A stretch of DNA of 64,000 bases from Sialis fuliginosa (taxonomy: Eukaryota; Arthropoda; Insecta; Megaloptera; Sialidae). The DNA lies in contig OY540812.1 of NCBI GenBank assembly GCA_961205875.1, positions 33,489,098 to 33,553,097 of the forward strand, written 5' to 3'. The notes beneath the pieces were generated by a model. That model made no database searches and was not told the origin of the DNA. It worked only from the letters and a program-made list of their open reading frames with translations. Every line of letters begins with the position of its first letter. The first letter of the stretch is position 1. The position numbers and the translations under genes are program-made. Positions 11,509-22,699 of this stretch are shown piece by piece.

Positions 11509-11691
11509 ATAAGGTACTGGTGACAGTCTTGGCCGCTTTAAGAGCAAGGTATACTATTTTTTGGGAATGATGGGCTTCTTTTTTGTAATTTTAATGAACT
11601 CATGTTACTAATAAAACAAGTACCCCTTTATTAAATTAATTTAATTACCAAAGTCCGCAAATATAGTTTTTTTTTATTATAGCCTTTTTCG
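11509..11691 (+). mobile_element. Family T, truncated left half
   Basis: It begins ATAAGGTACTGGTGACAGTC and follows the left half of the 540 bp family T copy up to the TATAGCCTTTTT box, then stops. No right end is present nearby. It lies about 150 bases after the end of the interrupted copy, in the same orientation. Confidence 0.6.
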
Positions 11692-12286
11692 CGCATTGGT
11701 ACAGCTTGAATAAGGCGTGCATTTAATTTTAATTGGCAATCAAGTTAAAAATATTACGGAACTGATGTGAACTATCAGATATAATACAAGCTCCTCTTTA
11801 CGATGTGTAAGTGACACCACTGGTGTATAACAGCCAACACTATTTATAGTCTCACTTGTACACGTACGCGCGCCTTGCTGCAATTTATTTTCATGACTCG
11901 CTGAAAAATATTATGAAATTTTCAGCGTTTCTTTATCCTCTTAACATATTGTTGTATTTAAGATTTCTGTCGTTTATTACTTAAGTGGAGCGAGATATTT
12001 TTAAGGTGCATGAGTCGAAATTCTAAATTGCATTTAAGTTTAAGTATCCGTGTAACATTTTTTCTAGCGCGTTTATTTTGAATTTTGAATATAACAAAGT
12101 TGGTAATTTTTGTATAGTCTATCTCCATTAAATACTGAAGTATGTAAAAAAAGATAAGTAAAGATCAATGGATCTTTGATATATTACAGATAAAAATCCA
12201 TTTTGGCCAACTTTTTAAATATTTTTCGTTAAAAAAAAATAAAAAATAAAAGATTTTATTCATACTAGATACTAGAAGAGATAAAA
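11692..12286. other. Non-coding stretch
   Basis: A short CpG-richer run occurs near 11,860-11,900 (GTACGCGCGCCTTGC). I see no open frame, inverted repeat or family member. Confidence 0.35.
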
Positions 12287-13399
12287 ATCTGCCAAGTAAA
12301 TGCACCAGTGCTTCCTCGTGCCAAATTCACCAAAGGTTATTAACTATCGAAAACATTTAATATAAATACACGGGGAAAAATGGAGTCGATTTTTTAGTAA
12401 AAATTACAGTTACCGATTAAAATTTTGTATCAAAAAATACTACCAGTTTTAACATGTACTCACAATTCAATAACTTTTACAATCTCCATTGTAATTTTTA
12501 TAATACGAAATTTTTACTATATTATTCCATACTTACGTTTTTATTAAAATAAATACTACGATTGTGTAAAATTAATTATATTATTAGTATATTTTTTATT
12601 GGTATGACAAATTAAATAGATTAAATAGATTTCGATCCTGCACGTAAAAATTACTATTCATATTGTAATTTTAGTAACACGTGGCTTAGCAACCAACATG
12701 TTTATTGTATAGAAATAAATAAAATATAATAATATAATATAAATAAATAATCTTAGAAAAGCAAGCAAAAACATTAATTCGAAATTCTTCATAATACGCG
12801 CATGATTATATTTTCGTATATTGTTAATTTTTTGACAATTTCAATCCAACTCTAATTTTTTCTACTGTGCAAACATGAAAATGACATTGAATATGTCAAT
12901 GTAAATAGCAGTTGTAAAAATAAATGACGATTTTAAAAGCAAATTAAGATGAATCTTTAGATGGGAATATTTTACAACTAATACCGTGTTGTGGTAACCT
13001 AAATATATTATAGAAAATTGAATACTCTACAATAAGGATTCTATAAAATTTTCACGAAACATGTATCTATCTTGAGATATCTTCAAAAAATAAATATTTT
13101 GAAATGTCATCCCTCCCCCCTTACATACAATTTTAATGATTTTGAAATGGTACCGTACTCAAATCAGACCCAACCATCCAACCAATATCAGTTCAGTGGT
13201 TCATGAGTTATGCGTGTGACATGGATTCAGGGGACAGATACACAGACACGCACTCAGACAGACAGACACGAAACGAAAAGTGTTTGTCTTGACGTGAAAC
13301 GGAAAGATCAATTTAAAATTTTGAAATCGGAGACAATTTTTTTTTCTTATTTTAAAACGATCACAAAGCTTCTCGTATCTTCGATATGGCGATGAAGCA
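12287..13399 (-). mobile_element. Family E element, enlarged copy
   Basis: Read on the plus strand it starts ATCTGCCAAGTAAATGCACC and GCTTCCTCGTGCC, and ends with AAGCTTCTCGTATCTTCGAT and GATGAAGC. It has the family's (GACA)n-like tract at about 13,240-13,270 and CAGTGGTTCATGAGTTATG. It is about 360 bases longer than the copy at 3,376; the excess lies at roughly 12,365-12,775 and looks like a separate AT-rich insertion. The 61-codon frame at 13,210 is a by-product of the repeat. Confidence 0.65.
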
Positions 13400-13404
13400 A
13401 AAGA

Positions 13405-13885
13405 AAATATCTGCCTTGGGAACCACGGGACTTTCTTATACGTAATCCTAACAGTTAATAGTATTCGTGATTCTTATTTTATTAAAACATTTCTGACAAA
13501 CTAACAAGATAGAATAAAATTAATAATATAGGTAATATTATTCTCTCCATTACATAACAAGTGATTTTTTTAACGTAATAACTGAAAACGGATGTTTACT
13601 CTTGTAAATTTTTGGATTTTCGAATTATTTTTGAAATAAGAAAAAAATGATTTTAATAAAAAATGTCGAGTATGTTATTATCTATAATTTATTCTCCATA
13701 CATTTTTTTCCAACATTTATGATTTAAACAGAAATAATTTTTTATGTAATTATTTAGATTCACCTACACTGTTCACTCTCAGTATTACGTATAAGAAAGT
13801 CCCATGGTACCTATGGCAAACACACACACTGTTCAATCTCTGTAATACGTATAAGAAAGTCCCATGACACTCATGGCAGATATTT
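13405..13885. mobile_element. Inverted-repeat element with a duplicated right end
   Basis: The left end AAATATCTGCCTTGGGAACC, with a following GGGACTTTCTTATACGTA, is mirrored at the right end (TACGTATAAGAAAGTCCC up to GGCAGATATTT at 13,885). A second copy of the right end, TACGTATAAGAAAGTCCC with CTATGGCAAA, lies directly upstream at about 13,787-13,820. The interior is A/T-rich and non-coding. Confidence 0.6.
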
Positions 13886-14640
13886 CTCCTCTGTTATGAA
13901 CTATTTGAATTATAATAAAAAAATGTTTTTTTCAAAAATTCGTTTTTACGAAAAAATGAATAGAACATAAATTATAGATATTGATATTACCTACAATTTT
14001 TAACTTGACAATTTTTCTCTATTTCGCACTGTTTCAGAGTAATTCGAAAAATTCAAAAATCGACGTAGGTAAACATCCGGTTGAAAGATCGTTTTCAAAA
14101 ATAGGACGTTTTCTTCCCAGACAAAAATTAATCTTAAATATAAAATATCATCCTTCTACGATTTTTCGTATTTGAGTTACAGCGCTTACAGACAGACACA
14201 CAGACATCATGGCGAAAATAGTCAGAATGGATTCAGGGAAGGTCAAATTGGATAATTCCATCAAAATCCGGATTTCGAAAAAAATCGGCTTCACTATACT
14301 TACTTATACTATATGTATATTTCATAAACATGGTATAAGAAAGTAAAAACCGGGAGCACACAATTTATCAACACTTAACATGTTATATTGCTGCTATATA
14401 TACTGCAATTAATAAAAATTCACTACTTTAGATGTGTAACAAATGTACCCCAAGGATACATTGTGAATGAAATTTTGTTTTGTTTTGCCTGATGATAATC
14501 TTTGCTGCCGATTAATACATTTGTTTAACATTTGTGAAAAATGACATACCTAAAGTTTAAGGCTCAGTGTCGCAGTGTTGAAACCGTTTAAGGGCAAGAT
14601 GGTTATACCATATACTTTATACATAATATAATATTATTAT
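13886..14640. other. Non-coding stretch with a degenerate repeat
   Basis: At about 14,185-14,300 the run ACAGACAGACACACAGACAT with ATCATGGCGAAAA and ATCAAAATCCGGATTTCG resembles a dispersed-repeat subregion, but I found no second copy in the window. The 64-codon frame at 13,981 shows no domain. Confidence 0.3.
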
Positions 14641-14647
14641 AAATATT

Positions 14648-14836
14648 ATTTAAAAAAATAATCGAAATGCAGTGGATTTTGAAAGAATTTTTAAAATTCT
14701 TTCTAATTTTAATGTCAGTTTTGAGCAATCATAATTATATTATAATTAAGTGAGTTTTGCTTAAAACTGACATTACAATATGAAAAAATGTTAAAAATTC
14801 TTTTAAAATCCACTGCATCTCGATTATTTTTTAAAA
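14648..14836. repeat. Small palindrome with arms of about 75 bp
   Basis: The left arm, with AATCGAAATGCAGTGGATTT, is mirrored as AAATCCACTGCATCTCGATT at about 14,805-14,826. TTTTAATGTCAGTTTT near 14,707 is mirrored as AAAACTGACATTACAA near 14,763. A loop of roughly 30 bases remains. It reads as a small fold-back element. Confidence 0.6.
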
Positions 14837-14855
14837 TGGAACGAACGAATTTTGG

Positions 14856-14970
14856 AATCTCCCCCCCCCCCCAAAAAAAAAAATCTAGTAACACCACTGT
14901 AGATGGTCCCATTTAAAACTTATCAAAATCTTAGTAGGCGCCGTGAGTTGAAAAAGTTTGAGAACCTCTG
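14856..14970 (+). mobile_element. hAT-type right end fragment
   Basis: A C-run at 14,860-14,872 and an A-run are followed by CACCACTGTAGATGG and then AAAAAGTTTGAGAACCTCTG, ending at 14,970. That last string matches the right end of the element at 43,581-48,041 and is a common hAT terminus. No matching left end was found, so this is a fragment. Confidence 0.5.
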
Positions 14971-15355
14971 CCGTAAAGTATAACAGTTTAAATATTTGTA
15001 CATATTCGAAACAGTATTTAAACACATGATTTCCTCTGTAATAACACGTCCATATAATTATGACAACGTACCTATATGACACATTATTTAAAAATGCAAT
15101 GACATTTTTGATATTAATCATCTCATATGTTCATATTTTCAGTAATGTTCGCATTTAGAAGAATCATTTTGCACAAAAACATAAACATTATTTATCATTA
15201 ACAAAACCTTCTGTACATACATTATGGGCCTGAGTATCAGTGGCGTGTTGTGTTATAACGCACTAAATAATACTGTTTTATATGACCTAAACTATGAATA
15301 GTCTACAAAGATTGTTTACACATTGTTTACATGCATGTTTTTTTCTCATTTATTT
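14971..15355. other. Non-coding stretch
   Basis: The 78-codon minus-strand frame ends in this stretch but has no recognisable domain. I see nothing else. Confidence 0.3.
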
Positions 15356-15973
15356 ACTCTTTAAAACAGAATTAGTTGTTTTTTCACTAGTTGAATTAGT
15401 TACTTTAAATTTCACTAAAAGAATAGTGATTTCGAATTGAAAGTAGCGCAATTACGGTATTTATTCTTACTTCAGTTTGTCAACGTATACAAATCATCTG
15501 CTTTGTGTGAGTTATTAACAATAAATCAGGTAAGTTTATTTATATTTACAAAACTTGAACAATCTATTAAAAAATAATTTTTAGCGTATTAGCAATAAAC
15601 CTTTTTCATTAATTGTCATTCTTTCATAAATTAGCCAATGATAATTATAATTGACATATTCATAACTTATATTGAAGTTAGGTTATGAATGATTAAGAGA
15701 TTATTGTCATGATTTTCTATTAATGAATGAGTTTTTTTTAAGATTTTTGGCATAAAAAATAAATAAAATAAAAACCTTTAATTCTTAATAGCTTAAGAAG
15801 TGACTGTTCACTAATTCAAGTAATGAATATTCATTAATTCAAAAAGTGAAGAAATTTCAGTAATTCAATAAGTGAATATAGTTACTAATTCGTTATGGCA
15901 TACTTTTAACTATTTCAGTTAGTGAATATTCACTACGAATTAGTGATTTATCACTAATTCAGTTCTAAAGAGT
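15356..15973. mobile_element. Inverted-repeat element with clustered ACTAATTC motifs
   Basis: The ends ACTCTTTAAAACAGAATTAG and, reversed from the right, ACTCTTTAGAACTGAATTAG pair up. Near both ends the motif TAGTGA / TCACTAATTC recurs many times (15,365-15,440 and 15,805-15,960), as expected for subterminal transposase-binding repeats. A good 5' splice sequence CAGGTAAGT at 15,527-15,535 falls inside and is probably accidental. The interior is non-coding. Confidence 0.65.
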
Positions 15974-16353
15974 ACATATTGATATGAATATTGATGTGGA
16001 CAAATAATTAACCGATGAACAAAAATAAATATTTCAAAGTGGATGAAATATTAGATTGGGCGATAGTTAAAATTTAAGAGAAATTAATCTATTTCATCCG
16101 AGAATAATGCGTCAATGAAGCATTTAATTATTTGTGTTTTTTTACCAGAGATTTGCTGCTAGGATCAGGTGTTACCCGGAAACTAAACAATATAAATATT
16201 AACTGCTCAGATTTTTTGAGTGATAGCGTGATGATAATCTATACTTACTACGAAATGCTTAAACAAAAATTTGCAAACTAACTACAAAAAAAAATAGAAA
16301 CAGGTAATAAAAATTGGAGAGCAGTTTAGCGAGCTGGTTCTGTCCCAATAAAA

Positions 16354-16412
16354 AAATCGGTCAAGTGCAAGTTATCCTTGCACAATTAGTGTTCCGTGCC
16401 ATCAACCCCCCA
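16354..16412 (+). repeat. Fragment of a GGTCAAGTGC...GTTCCGTGCC repeat
   Basis: CGGTCAAGTGCAAGTTATCC, then CTTGCACA and GTGTTCCGTGCC resemble a motif widely dispersed in insect genomes, where the two halves form a short hairpin before GGTTCCGTACC. This is recognition from memory of the pattern. Only this end is present here. Confidence 0.4.
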
Positions 16413-17206
16413 CTTCAAATATTAAAAATTTTGAAAAATGTGTAAGGACAAAAGTTGTTCCTTATAATTATTAATTTCCGATCAAGTCGATTTATTTATT
16501 TCATATTTTAGAAAATATCTTCGTCTTTAAAAACTTAAAATGTTGTTGAAACACCTTATAATAATGATATTACGAGTCTGAGCCACATACCGTCGTTTTC
16601 GCATATGCATGGCGGAAAAATTTAAATTTGGCGGGTGATCCATCACGGGCCGGAAACTGAGGGATAAACTTGAGAAGAATGAGTATGTAGTCCGGTCGAT
16701 CTACAGCCATCATCAATAATGTGCAAAAGTCACGATGTAAACACAACTTCAATCTTTGTGTGTGTGTTTTTTTTCCGAAAAGGGGAGGAATGCGTTAAGA
16801 ATGTACTTTAGCAGTACAATCGGAGACAAATGTAACTTAATTTTAAAATTTACAAATATCTGCGTTATAAATTTTGTAATAGATGACACAAATTATAGTT
16901 AAAGTTGTTAATTTCGCGACATTTTCCACGTATCGCTACAGAAACGGCGGATTGCCTGGCTAACATATGTACAGTGATGACGGGGGGTGAGGGATGATTT
17001 TGATTGTTAATTAAATTATTAATTAAAAAAAGATGGTAAACTTTTGAAAATAAATAAGCGATTAAATGAAATTTAATTTGTCAAGGAAAACCACGAACTT
17101 AAACAATAAATCTTAGAGTCTTTTAAAGTCATAAGTGAGCACAATAAAATTTAAATCGGTAAACGTTTACACACAAAATTATTAAGATGAGCGCATATTT
17201 CGAATC
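16413..17206. other. Non-coding stretch
   Basis: GC content rises slightly at 16,575-16,750 (CGGCGGGTGATCCATCACG-like DNA), where a 60-codon minus frame lies. It shows no domain, no signal peptide and no splice context, and I would not call it a gene. Confidence 0.3.
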
Positions 17207-18067
17207 ACAAACAAAGATTATCTTATAACTTCCAAAGTAATCTAACTAGAGCAACCAAAATGAGTCAGTTTCATAGGTAATTAACTAATGTATTTTTCAG
17301 TATTAGCGTTATTGCCAGCCGTGTTTCCAGTTCAGAGTTATTTCTCATCAAAGTCAAAAAATATGTTTATTTTTTTGAAAATTCTATGAAAATTACATTT
17401 TTCCCCAAAAGTACGTATAATATGTGCTATTTTTTATCATTATTTTGGTTCGTCATAATGTTACCTACAAATTCACTATACTAACAATAAGTTTGGACCC
17501 GGGTCCAGTGGCGTAGCAAGCATTATTGGCGCCCGGGGTACGATATCTGTTTGGCGCCCCCAAAAATAAGAAAATAAAAAAATAATAATAATAAATCCGA
17601 ATTAAAATTGGCAACTAAAAAAAAAAAGGTCTTCAGTTTTAATTTTATCTAATCTTATTTATTAAATACATTTAACATTTCCACGACTAAAAAAAAAAAA
17701 GGTCTTCAGTTGCATATTCTCGCCTTTAGCTCTTTATAAAATTGGGTTTATGCTATGCGGTTTAAAAAGTTAAGGGCCTGTAAGTGGCGCCCGGGGCATG
17801 ATAGACCCCCTTGCCCCCCCCCCCCCTCGCTACGCCACTGCCTGGGTCTTACAGTTTTCAAGCTATTTTATCTAAATAATCCCCAAAGTGACTATTTAGT
17901 TACCTACTCTATTAAATGAAACAGTCATACATTTTTTTTGTTTATAATTACATAATTTTACTGTTAATGTTAATTTACATAATTTTAAAACTAATTACCT
18001 ATGAAACTGACTCATTTTGGTTGCTCTAGTTATTTACTTTGGAAGTTATGAGATAATCTTTGTTTGT
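17207..18067. mobile_element. Inverted-repeat element carrying a hAT insertion
   Basis: The left arm ACAAACAAAGATTATCTTAT, with CCAAAGTAA, CTAGAGCAACCAAAATGAGT and CAGTTTCATAGGTAATTA, is mirrored at 17,985-18,067. The arms are about 85 bp with few mismatches. Removing the nested hAT element leaves about 520 bp. No coding capacity is seen. Confidence 0.7.
17506..17840. mobile_element. hAT non-autonomous element, 335 bp, 8 bp target duplication
   Basis: The ends CAGTGGCGTAGCAAG and CTCGCTACGCCACTG are inverted. The flanking 8-mers are CCCGGGTC at 17,498-17,505 and CCTGGGTC at 17,841-17,848, identical at seven of eight positions. The GGCGCCCGGGG boxes lie inside both ends. The interior has a direct repeat of ACTAAAAAAAAAAAGGTCTT at about 17,613 and 17,686, also seen in the hAT element at 31,553. 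Confidence 0.85.
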
Positions 18068-18272
18068 AAGTACTACTCTGAAAGAAGTTTTTAAACACCC
18101 TGTAGCTCAGAGGTGTACAATTTTTTACTCATAATGAACTAAGAAATCAGCTCTTAAAATATTTGTATACCAAACCGGACCAACCTGTATATTATATTTA
18201 TAATAATATAATAGTAGTGACATGTATTTTATTGAGATAACGACATCTTTCTCAAATTTATATCTTTATTAA

Positions 18273-18320
18273 TAGCCTGACGATGATTCTGTGAATCGAA
18301 AGCTTGCGGTTTCCTCTTCT
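18273..18320 (+). ncRNA. Hammerhead-like core, degenerate
   Basis: CTGACGA (18,277-18,283) is followed by one extra T, a five-pair stem GATTC / GAATC with loop TGT, and GAAA at 18,298-18,301. This is the hammerhead core order CUGANGA - stem II - GAAA. The closing stem III and a usable cleavage triplet are not visible, since the sequence continues GCTTGCGG. It is probably a decayed relative of the motif at 32,725 and is unlikely to be active. Confidence 0.25.
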
Positions 18321-18654
18321 TTAATAAATTTTGACGTTTAAACAAACAAGTTTGTTTTTATTATATTTATATATTTTATATTATATTATTATATTTTTTC
18401 TCCTAAAGAATCAATTTTCAAGAAAATCTGCAAAGAGTAAAAAGTGCTTAAAATTAGTTAAAGAGTACAATAAAAATTATTTTTAGAATTTTTAGTTACT
18501 TTTTTTAGTTTGTCGGTTAGGGATTTTTTTTATAAATTAATAAATATTATGAAAAATTCTAAGAAAAACTATAGTGTATGGCTAATTCTAAGTACTTTTC
18601 ATCCTTAGTATTTACTAAAAGTTGATCCTTTTGGACAAAAACAAAAATAAACAT

Positions 18655-18950
18655 AAACATAAAATATTTGGGTGCCCCTGGAGCAGAAATTATAAATTTT
18701 CGTAGATTGCACCCATTACAATTTATGATCAGCATACTTTGAACTATCATTTCCCCAAGCTATAAAAAATTTCAACCAAAAGGTAAAATCCATTGCCTTT
18801 GTGCAGGGTTTTGATCTAGGTACTACTAAAACGGCTCGTTTGCAGAATGGGTTTATTAACAAAAAGCGATTGTTTTAATGTCCTCAACAATTCCTGAAAA
18901 TTTGTCGGTATATTTACGGGACACTCTGTATATCAGATAGTGCTTTCTCT
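18655..18950. repeat. Dispersed repeat P, copy 2
   Basis: This matches 5,357-5,640 in order and orientation (CAGAAATTAT, TTTCGTAG, GATCAGCATACTTTGAA, TTTCAACCAAAA, AACAAAAAGCG), ending ACACTCTGTATAT. The 63-codon minus frame is a repeat by-product. Confidence 0.55.
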
Positions 18951-19449
18951 GAGGGTTAAATATAATATAATCCGCCACATCACTCATTTTGTTTTGCGGC
19001 ACTCATAGTACACCATTGTCAATGAAGCACATCTAAATGTTTCTGCCCTTCGCCTACTTGCTTATTCATTTTTTAATTCCTTTTGTTCCGAGATCCAAGA
19101 AATTGTTATCGTCAAGTAGCTTTATATGAGAAAATTGTAAAATCCTTTTTGTTTAATTTCTAGAATTAAATATTTATGTGCGGTACTTCATATACTAATA
19201 CCTAGTGGATTAGAGTTCTCAAGTGGTTTTAAATGAATAGAGACGAAGACATTTACTTCTTTTGTCACATAGGGGGCAATAATTATTTCCTTTCTGTATT
19301 CTTGGAAACTTCACTTTCATGTAATTAACAACACTGTTAAAGAATCTTAATTTATATTTTGGGCAGACCATCGTAGAGTGTTTTTTAATTCCCTTTCAAA
19401 TGGTAAATATAATTAAACAAAAAAGTAATTTAAGTTTAGCTATACCTAC
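18951..19449. other. Non-coding stretch
   Basis: I see no gene, inverted repeat or known family. GC is slightly raised at 18,970-19,090, without a frame. Confidence 0.3.
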
Positions 19450-19989
19450 ATAAGGTACTAGCACCAGTCTTTAAGAGAAAGATATACATTTTTTTGGGAT
19501 TCATGTACCTACTTCTTTTTTATTATTCTTATGAACTAAAACAAGTACCTCTTTATTAAATCAATTAAAAAATATAGTTTGTTTTTTAAATTATAGCTTT
19601 TATTTTGTTTATGTTTTTTCTCCAGTAATAAAAAAAGTAAAACCAGCAATGAGCACCCAGTGATGGACACTTGCTAATGATTACAAAATGATAGTAATAC
19701 GACACAAAAGTTATAAAATATAGAATTAAAATTTTGAAACAATGTAAAGCAGATGCTATGATAATATAAATATTATTAAATAGATTAAAAACTAACAATT
19801 AGTTTAAATTCCCACCCTTTTTGACACCCATTGGCCGATTGTCATCAAATAAAGCTGTTTTAAGTGTCTATAGATTATGATTCAGTAATGGCAGTAATCA
19901 AATATTAACAAATATTTCAAATTGAGTACATTTAATTAAACAAGAATCCAACACTGGGGTATGATCCAAGACTGGTGCCAGTATCTTAT
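19450..19989 (+). mobile_element. Family T element, uninterrupted 540 bp copy
   Basis: The ends ATAAGGTACTAGCACCAGTC and, read from the right, ATAAGATACTGGCACCAGTC form imperfect inverted repeats of about 22 bp. This copy has no large insertion and so serves as the empty-site reference for the copy at 9,001-11,362. The open frame on the minus strand is hydrophobic by composition and not a gene. Confidence 0.8.
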
Positions 19990-20084
19990 TTATTTTACAA
20001 TATACCTACCTACTATTTTACTCAAAACGCAGAGTTATGTATTTGTACAACCTTTATAAACAAGACTATAATTGCTGTTATAAA

Positions 20085-20225
20085 ACATGTAAGAACCCAC
20101 TAAAAAAGGATTTTTCTAAATTTAACCCTTAAAAAGAGTTCAAAGTTTATATGGAGAAACATTATTTAACGGTTCTATTGACTTAAAACTTGGAAAAAAT
20201 ACTCTAAAACATAAATAATTAAACA
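20085..20225 (+). repeat. Family G-like fragment
   Basis: ACCCACTAAAAAAGGATTTT, an AACCCTTAAAAAGAG box and TATGGAGAAACA follow the order seen in the left part of the G copy at 22,700. It is short and diverged. Confidence 0.4.
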
Positions 20226-20226
20226 C

Positions 20227-20333
20227 GGCACCGCAAGCATTACTATTATCTAGGATGTAACAAAAGCTACAAAAAAAAATATGTCGGGTTTTTTGTACAT
20301 CCTGGATAATACTAATGCTGGCGGTACCCTAAA
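20227..20333. repeat. Inverted repeat with 40 bp arms
   Basis: GGCACCGCAAGCATTACTAT at the left pairs with ATACTAATGCTGGCGGTACC at the right, and ATCTAGGATGTA with TACATCCTGGAT between them. The loop is about 25 bases. It is a compact fold-back without coding potential. Confidence 0.6.
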
Positions 20334-20738
20334 TTCTAAAGCTCATAATTCAGAATTGGAAACGTCTCGCGATCATCTTTAACACCGTGTGAAAAATTGG
20401 CTGTTCTATTTAAAAAAAAATCATGTTGGCTTGACCTCTCCATTCAAGGTCAAAATGATACGATCATTGAATAGAACTTTTAAAACCCTACAACTTTGGT
20501 TGGAAATATTTTTCTCAGAAACGTTTCGTTTTCAAAATATTTAACCGTTTCCAGACTTTTTTAACACTGTATATAGTATACATATATACACTACGGTCAA
20601 AATTTTGAAAGTATTTATTAAGAATCAATCAAGACCAATGAAAAATTAATGAAATATGAAACAAACAAAAATTCTTTTAACTTTTTTTAACTAAAATCGG
20701 ACACATTTTAGAAAACTGGTGAAAACAATAAAAAAAAA

Positions 20739-21033
20739 CATCTGCGAAGTGAATGCACATTGCTTCCTATTCATCAAAGAAAATTAAATGCTCAACAAAA
20801 AAGATACTATAAAATTTTCACGTCTTACTTGAGATATCTTCATTTTAATAATTTTAAAATCATTTTTAATGAACCAACCAAGTTTCATTAATATCGGTTC
20901 AGTGGTTCATGAGTTAGTTATGCGTGAGGATACAGGAGACAAACAGACACACACGGAACAAAAAGGGTTTGTCTTGACCTGGCATTTTAAAACAATCACA
21001 AAGCTTCTCGTATCATCGATATGGCGAGGAACC
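20739..21033 (-). mobile_element. Family E element, short internal-deletion copy
   Basis: It carries both ends (CATCTGCGAAGTGAATGCAC and TATGGCGAGGAACC) and the GGTTCAGTGGTTCATGAGTT box, but is only about 295 bp because the middle is missing. Confidence 0.6.
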
Positions 21034-21139
21034 AAAATGTCGAAAGTCTAAACTTTAATTTTAAAATATATTTTTAATCAATGACCTTACTACAGGAGAG
21101 GTGTTCTAATTTACAAGTAAGTACGTCTCTGAAAAACTT

Positions 21140-21567
21140 ATATGATTTTATGTTCACGTACAGCATCCTTCAACGGCACACGCACGTCTCTATTATCAAA
21201 AGTTTGTTACCCAACATTCCGTTCGACTTTCTTCGCCCGAGCATATTTTACATATAGAACACACAACCGATATAGAAACGGCCGTGGTACTGCAAGATGA
21301 GACGCTTCTTTTACCTCCACCCACCGTCATCATTAGAACGACATCTATTTTACCCACCGCACATATTTTTTATAATATTTTTGTGAAGAAGAAAGAATAT
21401 AAAAATATACAGGGTGCAGCTTTTAAATTGAGACGAACAAATAACTCAAAAACGAGGGATTGGATGAAAATTATGATGTTATTTTTGTTTGATTTGGTGG
21501 ATGTTTTCAAGGTTATTTGAAAGTCAACTTTATTTTTTACACAACAACGTACCTTACTCTACATAAA
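21140..21567. other. GC-richer stretch with a 78-codon frame of unknown nature
   Basis: Between 21,165 and 21,350 the DNA is less AT-rich than its surroundings (CGGCACACGCACGTCTC, TTCGCCCGAGCAT, ACGGCCGTGGTACTGCAAG). A frame from 21,284 to 21,520 reads through this and into AT-rich DNA. I do not recognise the product, and ACAGGGTGCAGCTTTTAAAT at 21,411 looks like a mariner-type end, so transposon origin is as likely as an exon. Confidence 0.25.
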
Positions 21568-21825
21568 AAATCAATAAATGCACAGTGCTTCCTCGTGCTA
21601 AATTCGCCAAAGGTAGTTAATTATAGAACAATTTAAATAAAAACCGATAGTTGGTAACTGATTGGTTAATTATTTAATTTTTAAAGAATTTTACTAAAAA
21701 GTATTAGTTCGAAATTTTTCTTAAGACGCACCTGATTATTTTTTCGTGTATTTTTGATTTTTTGACAATTTCAAACTACTTAAATCTAAAATGCAAATGT
21801 CAAAATGACATTTAAAATGTCTGCT
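21568..21825 (-). mobile_element. Family E element, truncated
   Basis: AAATGCACAGTGCTTCCTCG, ATTCGCCAAAGGTAGTTA, TTCGAAATTTTTCTTA and a TCAAAATGACATTTAAAATG run match the right half of family E (reverse orientation). The (GTCT)n half is absent. Confidence 0.6.
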
Positions 21826-22134
21826 GTCATGGTAGTGTTGTATTTCTAGTTTTTCATTACTTTGAATAAACCTGGTTCTGAAACTGCACGTGAATGTATG
21901 TGTTTTATAATTTTTATAGTATTTAAAAGGCTTGAAGTTTCGAATAACCAGTGTTTAGAACGTCTCTGTGTAGAATTTTTGTGTAGAATTTCAATAAATA
22001 GAACGAGTTCTCTCATTTACCGTCATTGTAAAACTCTATTTTGAATATTCAGTTACTCAAAAACAAATATTTTTTAAAATAGTAAAATATATGAGCTATC
22101 CATAAATGACATTATAATTTTAAACTTTTATCTA

Positions 22135-22671
22135 TACACAAGGTATATAAAAAGACAAGGTAGTCTCATCAGTTCCTTGAAAAATCAGCGTTGATGCGGG
22201 AATTGACGTCACCACGAAGACGTATTCAAATGTTATAAATGTTTAATAGAATATCACATACCAAAAATTAATTTATTTATTCTTTTTTTCGTATTTTTTG
22301 ATATTTTAACAACACATATTATCAAAGAAGTACATTTCGACATTGCAATATCATAAAGAGCTGCCAAAATCACAGAACGTATTGCCAACTTAAGAATAAT
22401 AAATATAACGCTTCGCGGATAGACCAAATTGTCTTTATGGTTTTGGAATGTCGAATTTGTACTTCTTTGATTGTACATACATATGTGTTGTTAAAATATC
22501 AAAAAATACGAAAACATGAATAAATAAATAATTTTTTTGTAATTAATATTCTATTAAACATTTATAACATTTGAATACGTCTTCGTGGTGACGTCAATTC
22601 CCGCGCTAACGCTAATTGGTCAAGGAGCTCAAGAGACTACCTTGTCTTTATATATATACCTTGTCTATACA
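22135..22671. mobile_element. Palindromic element, arms about 220 bp
   Basis: The left end ACAAGGTATATAAAAAGACA is mirrored at the right end near 22,665. Inside, GACGTCACCACGAAGACGTA (about 22,205) is mirrored at 22,577-22,596, and GTACATTTCGACATT pairs with AATGTCGAATTTGTAC. The loop is about 80 bases. The 74-codon minus frame spans the palindrome centre and is not a gene. It may be a long-hairpin non-autonomous element. Confidence 0.7.
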
Positions 22672-22699
22672 TTGCTATAATGATCGAATAACCTTAATC

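Noticed and set aside
15527..15535. Good 5' splice consensus CAGGTAAGT
   Set aside because: It lies inside a small inverted-repeat element, with no supported exon upstream and no acceptor partner.
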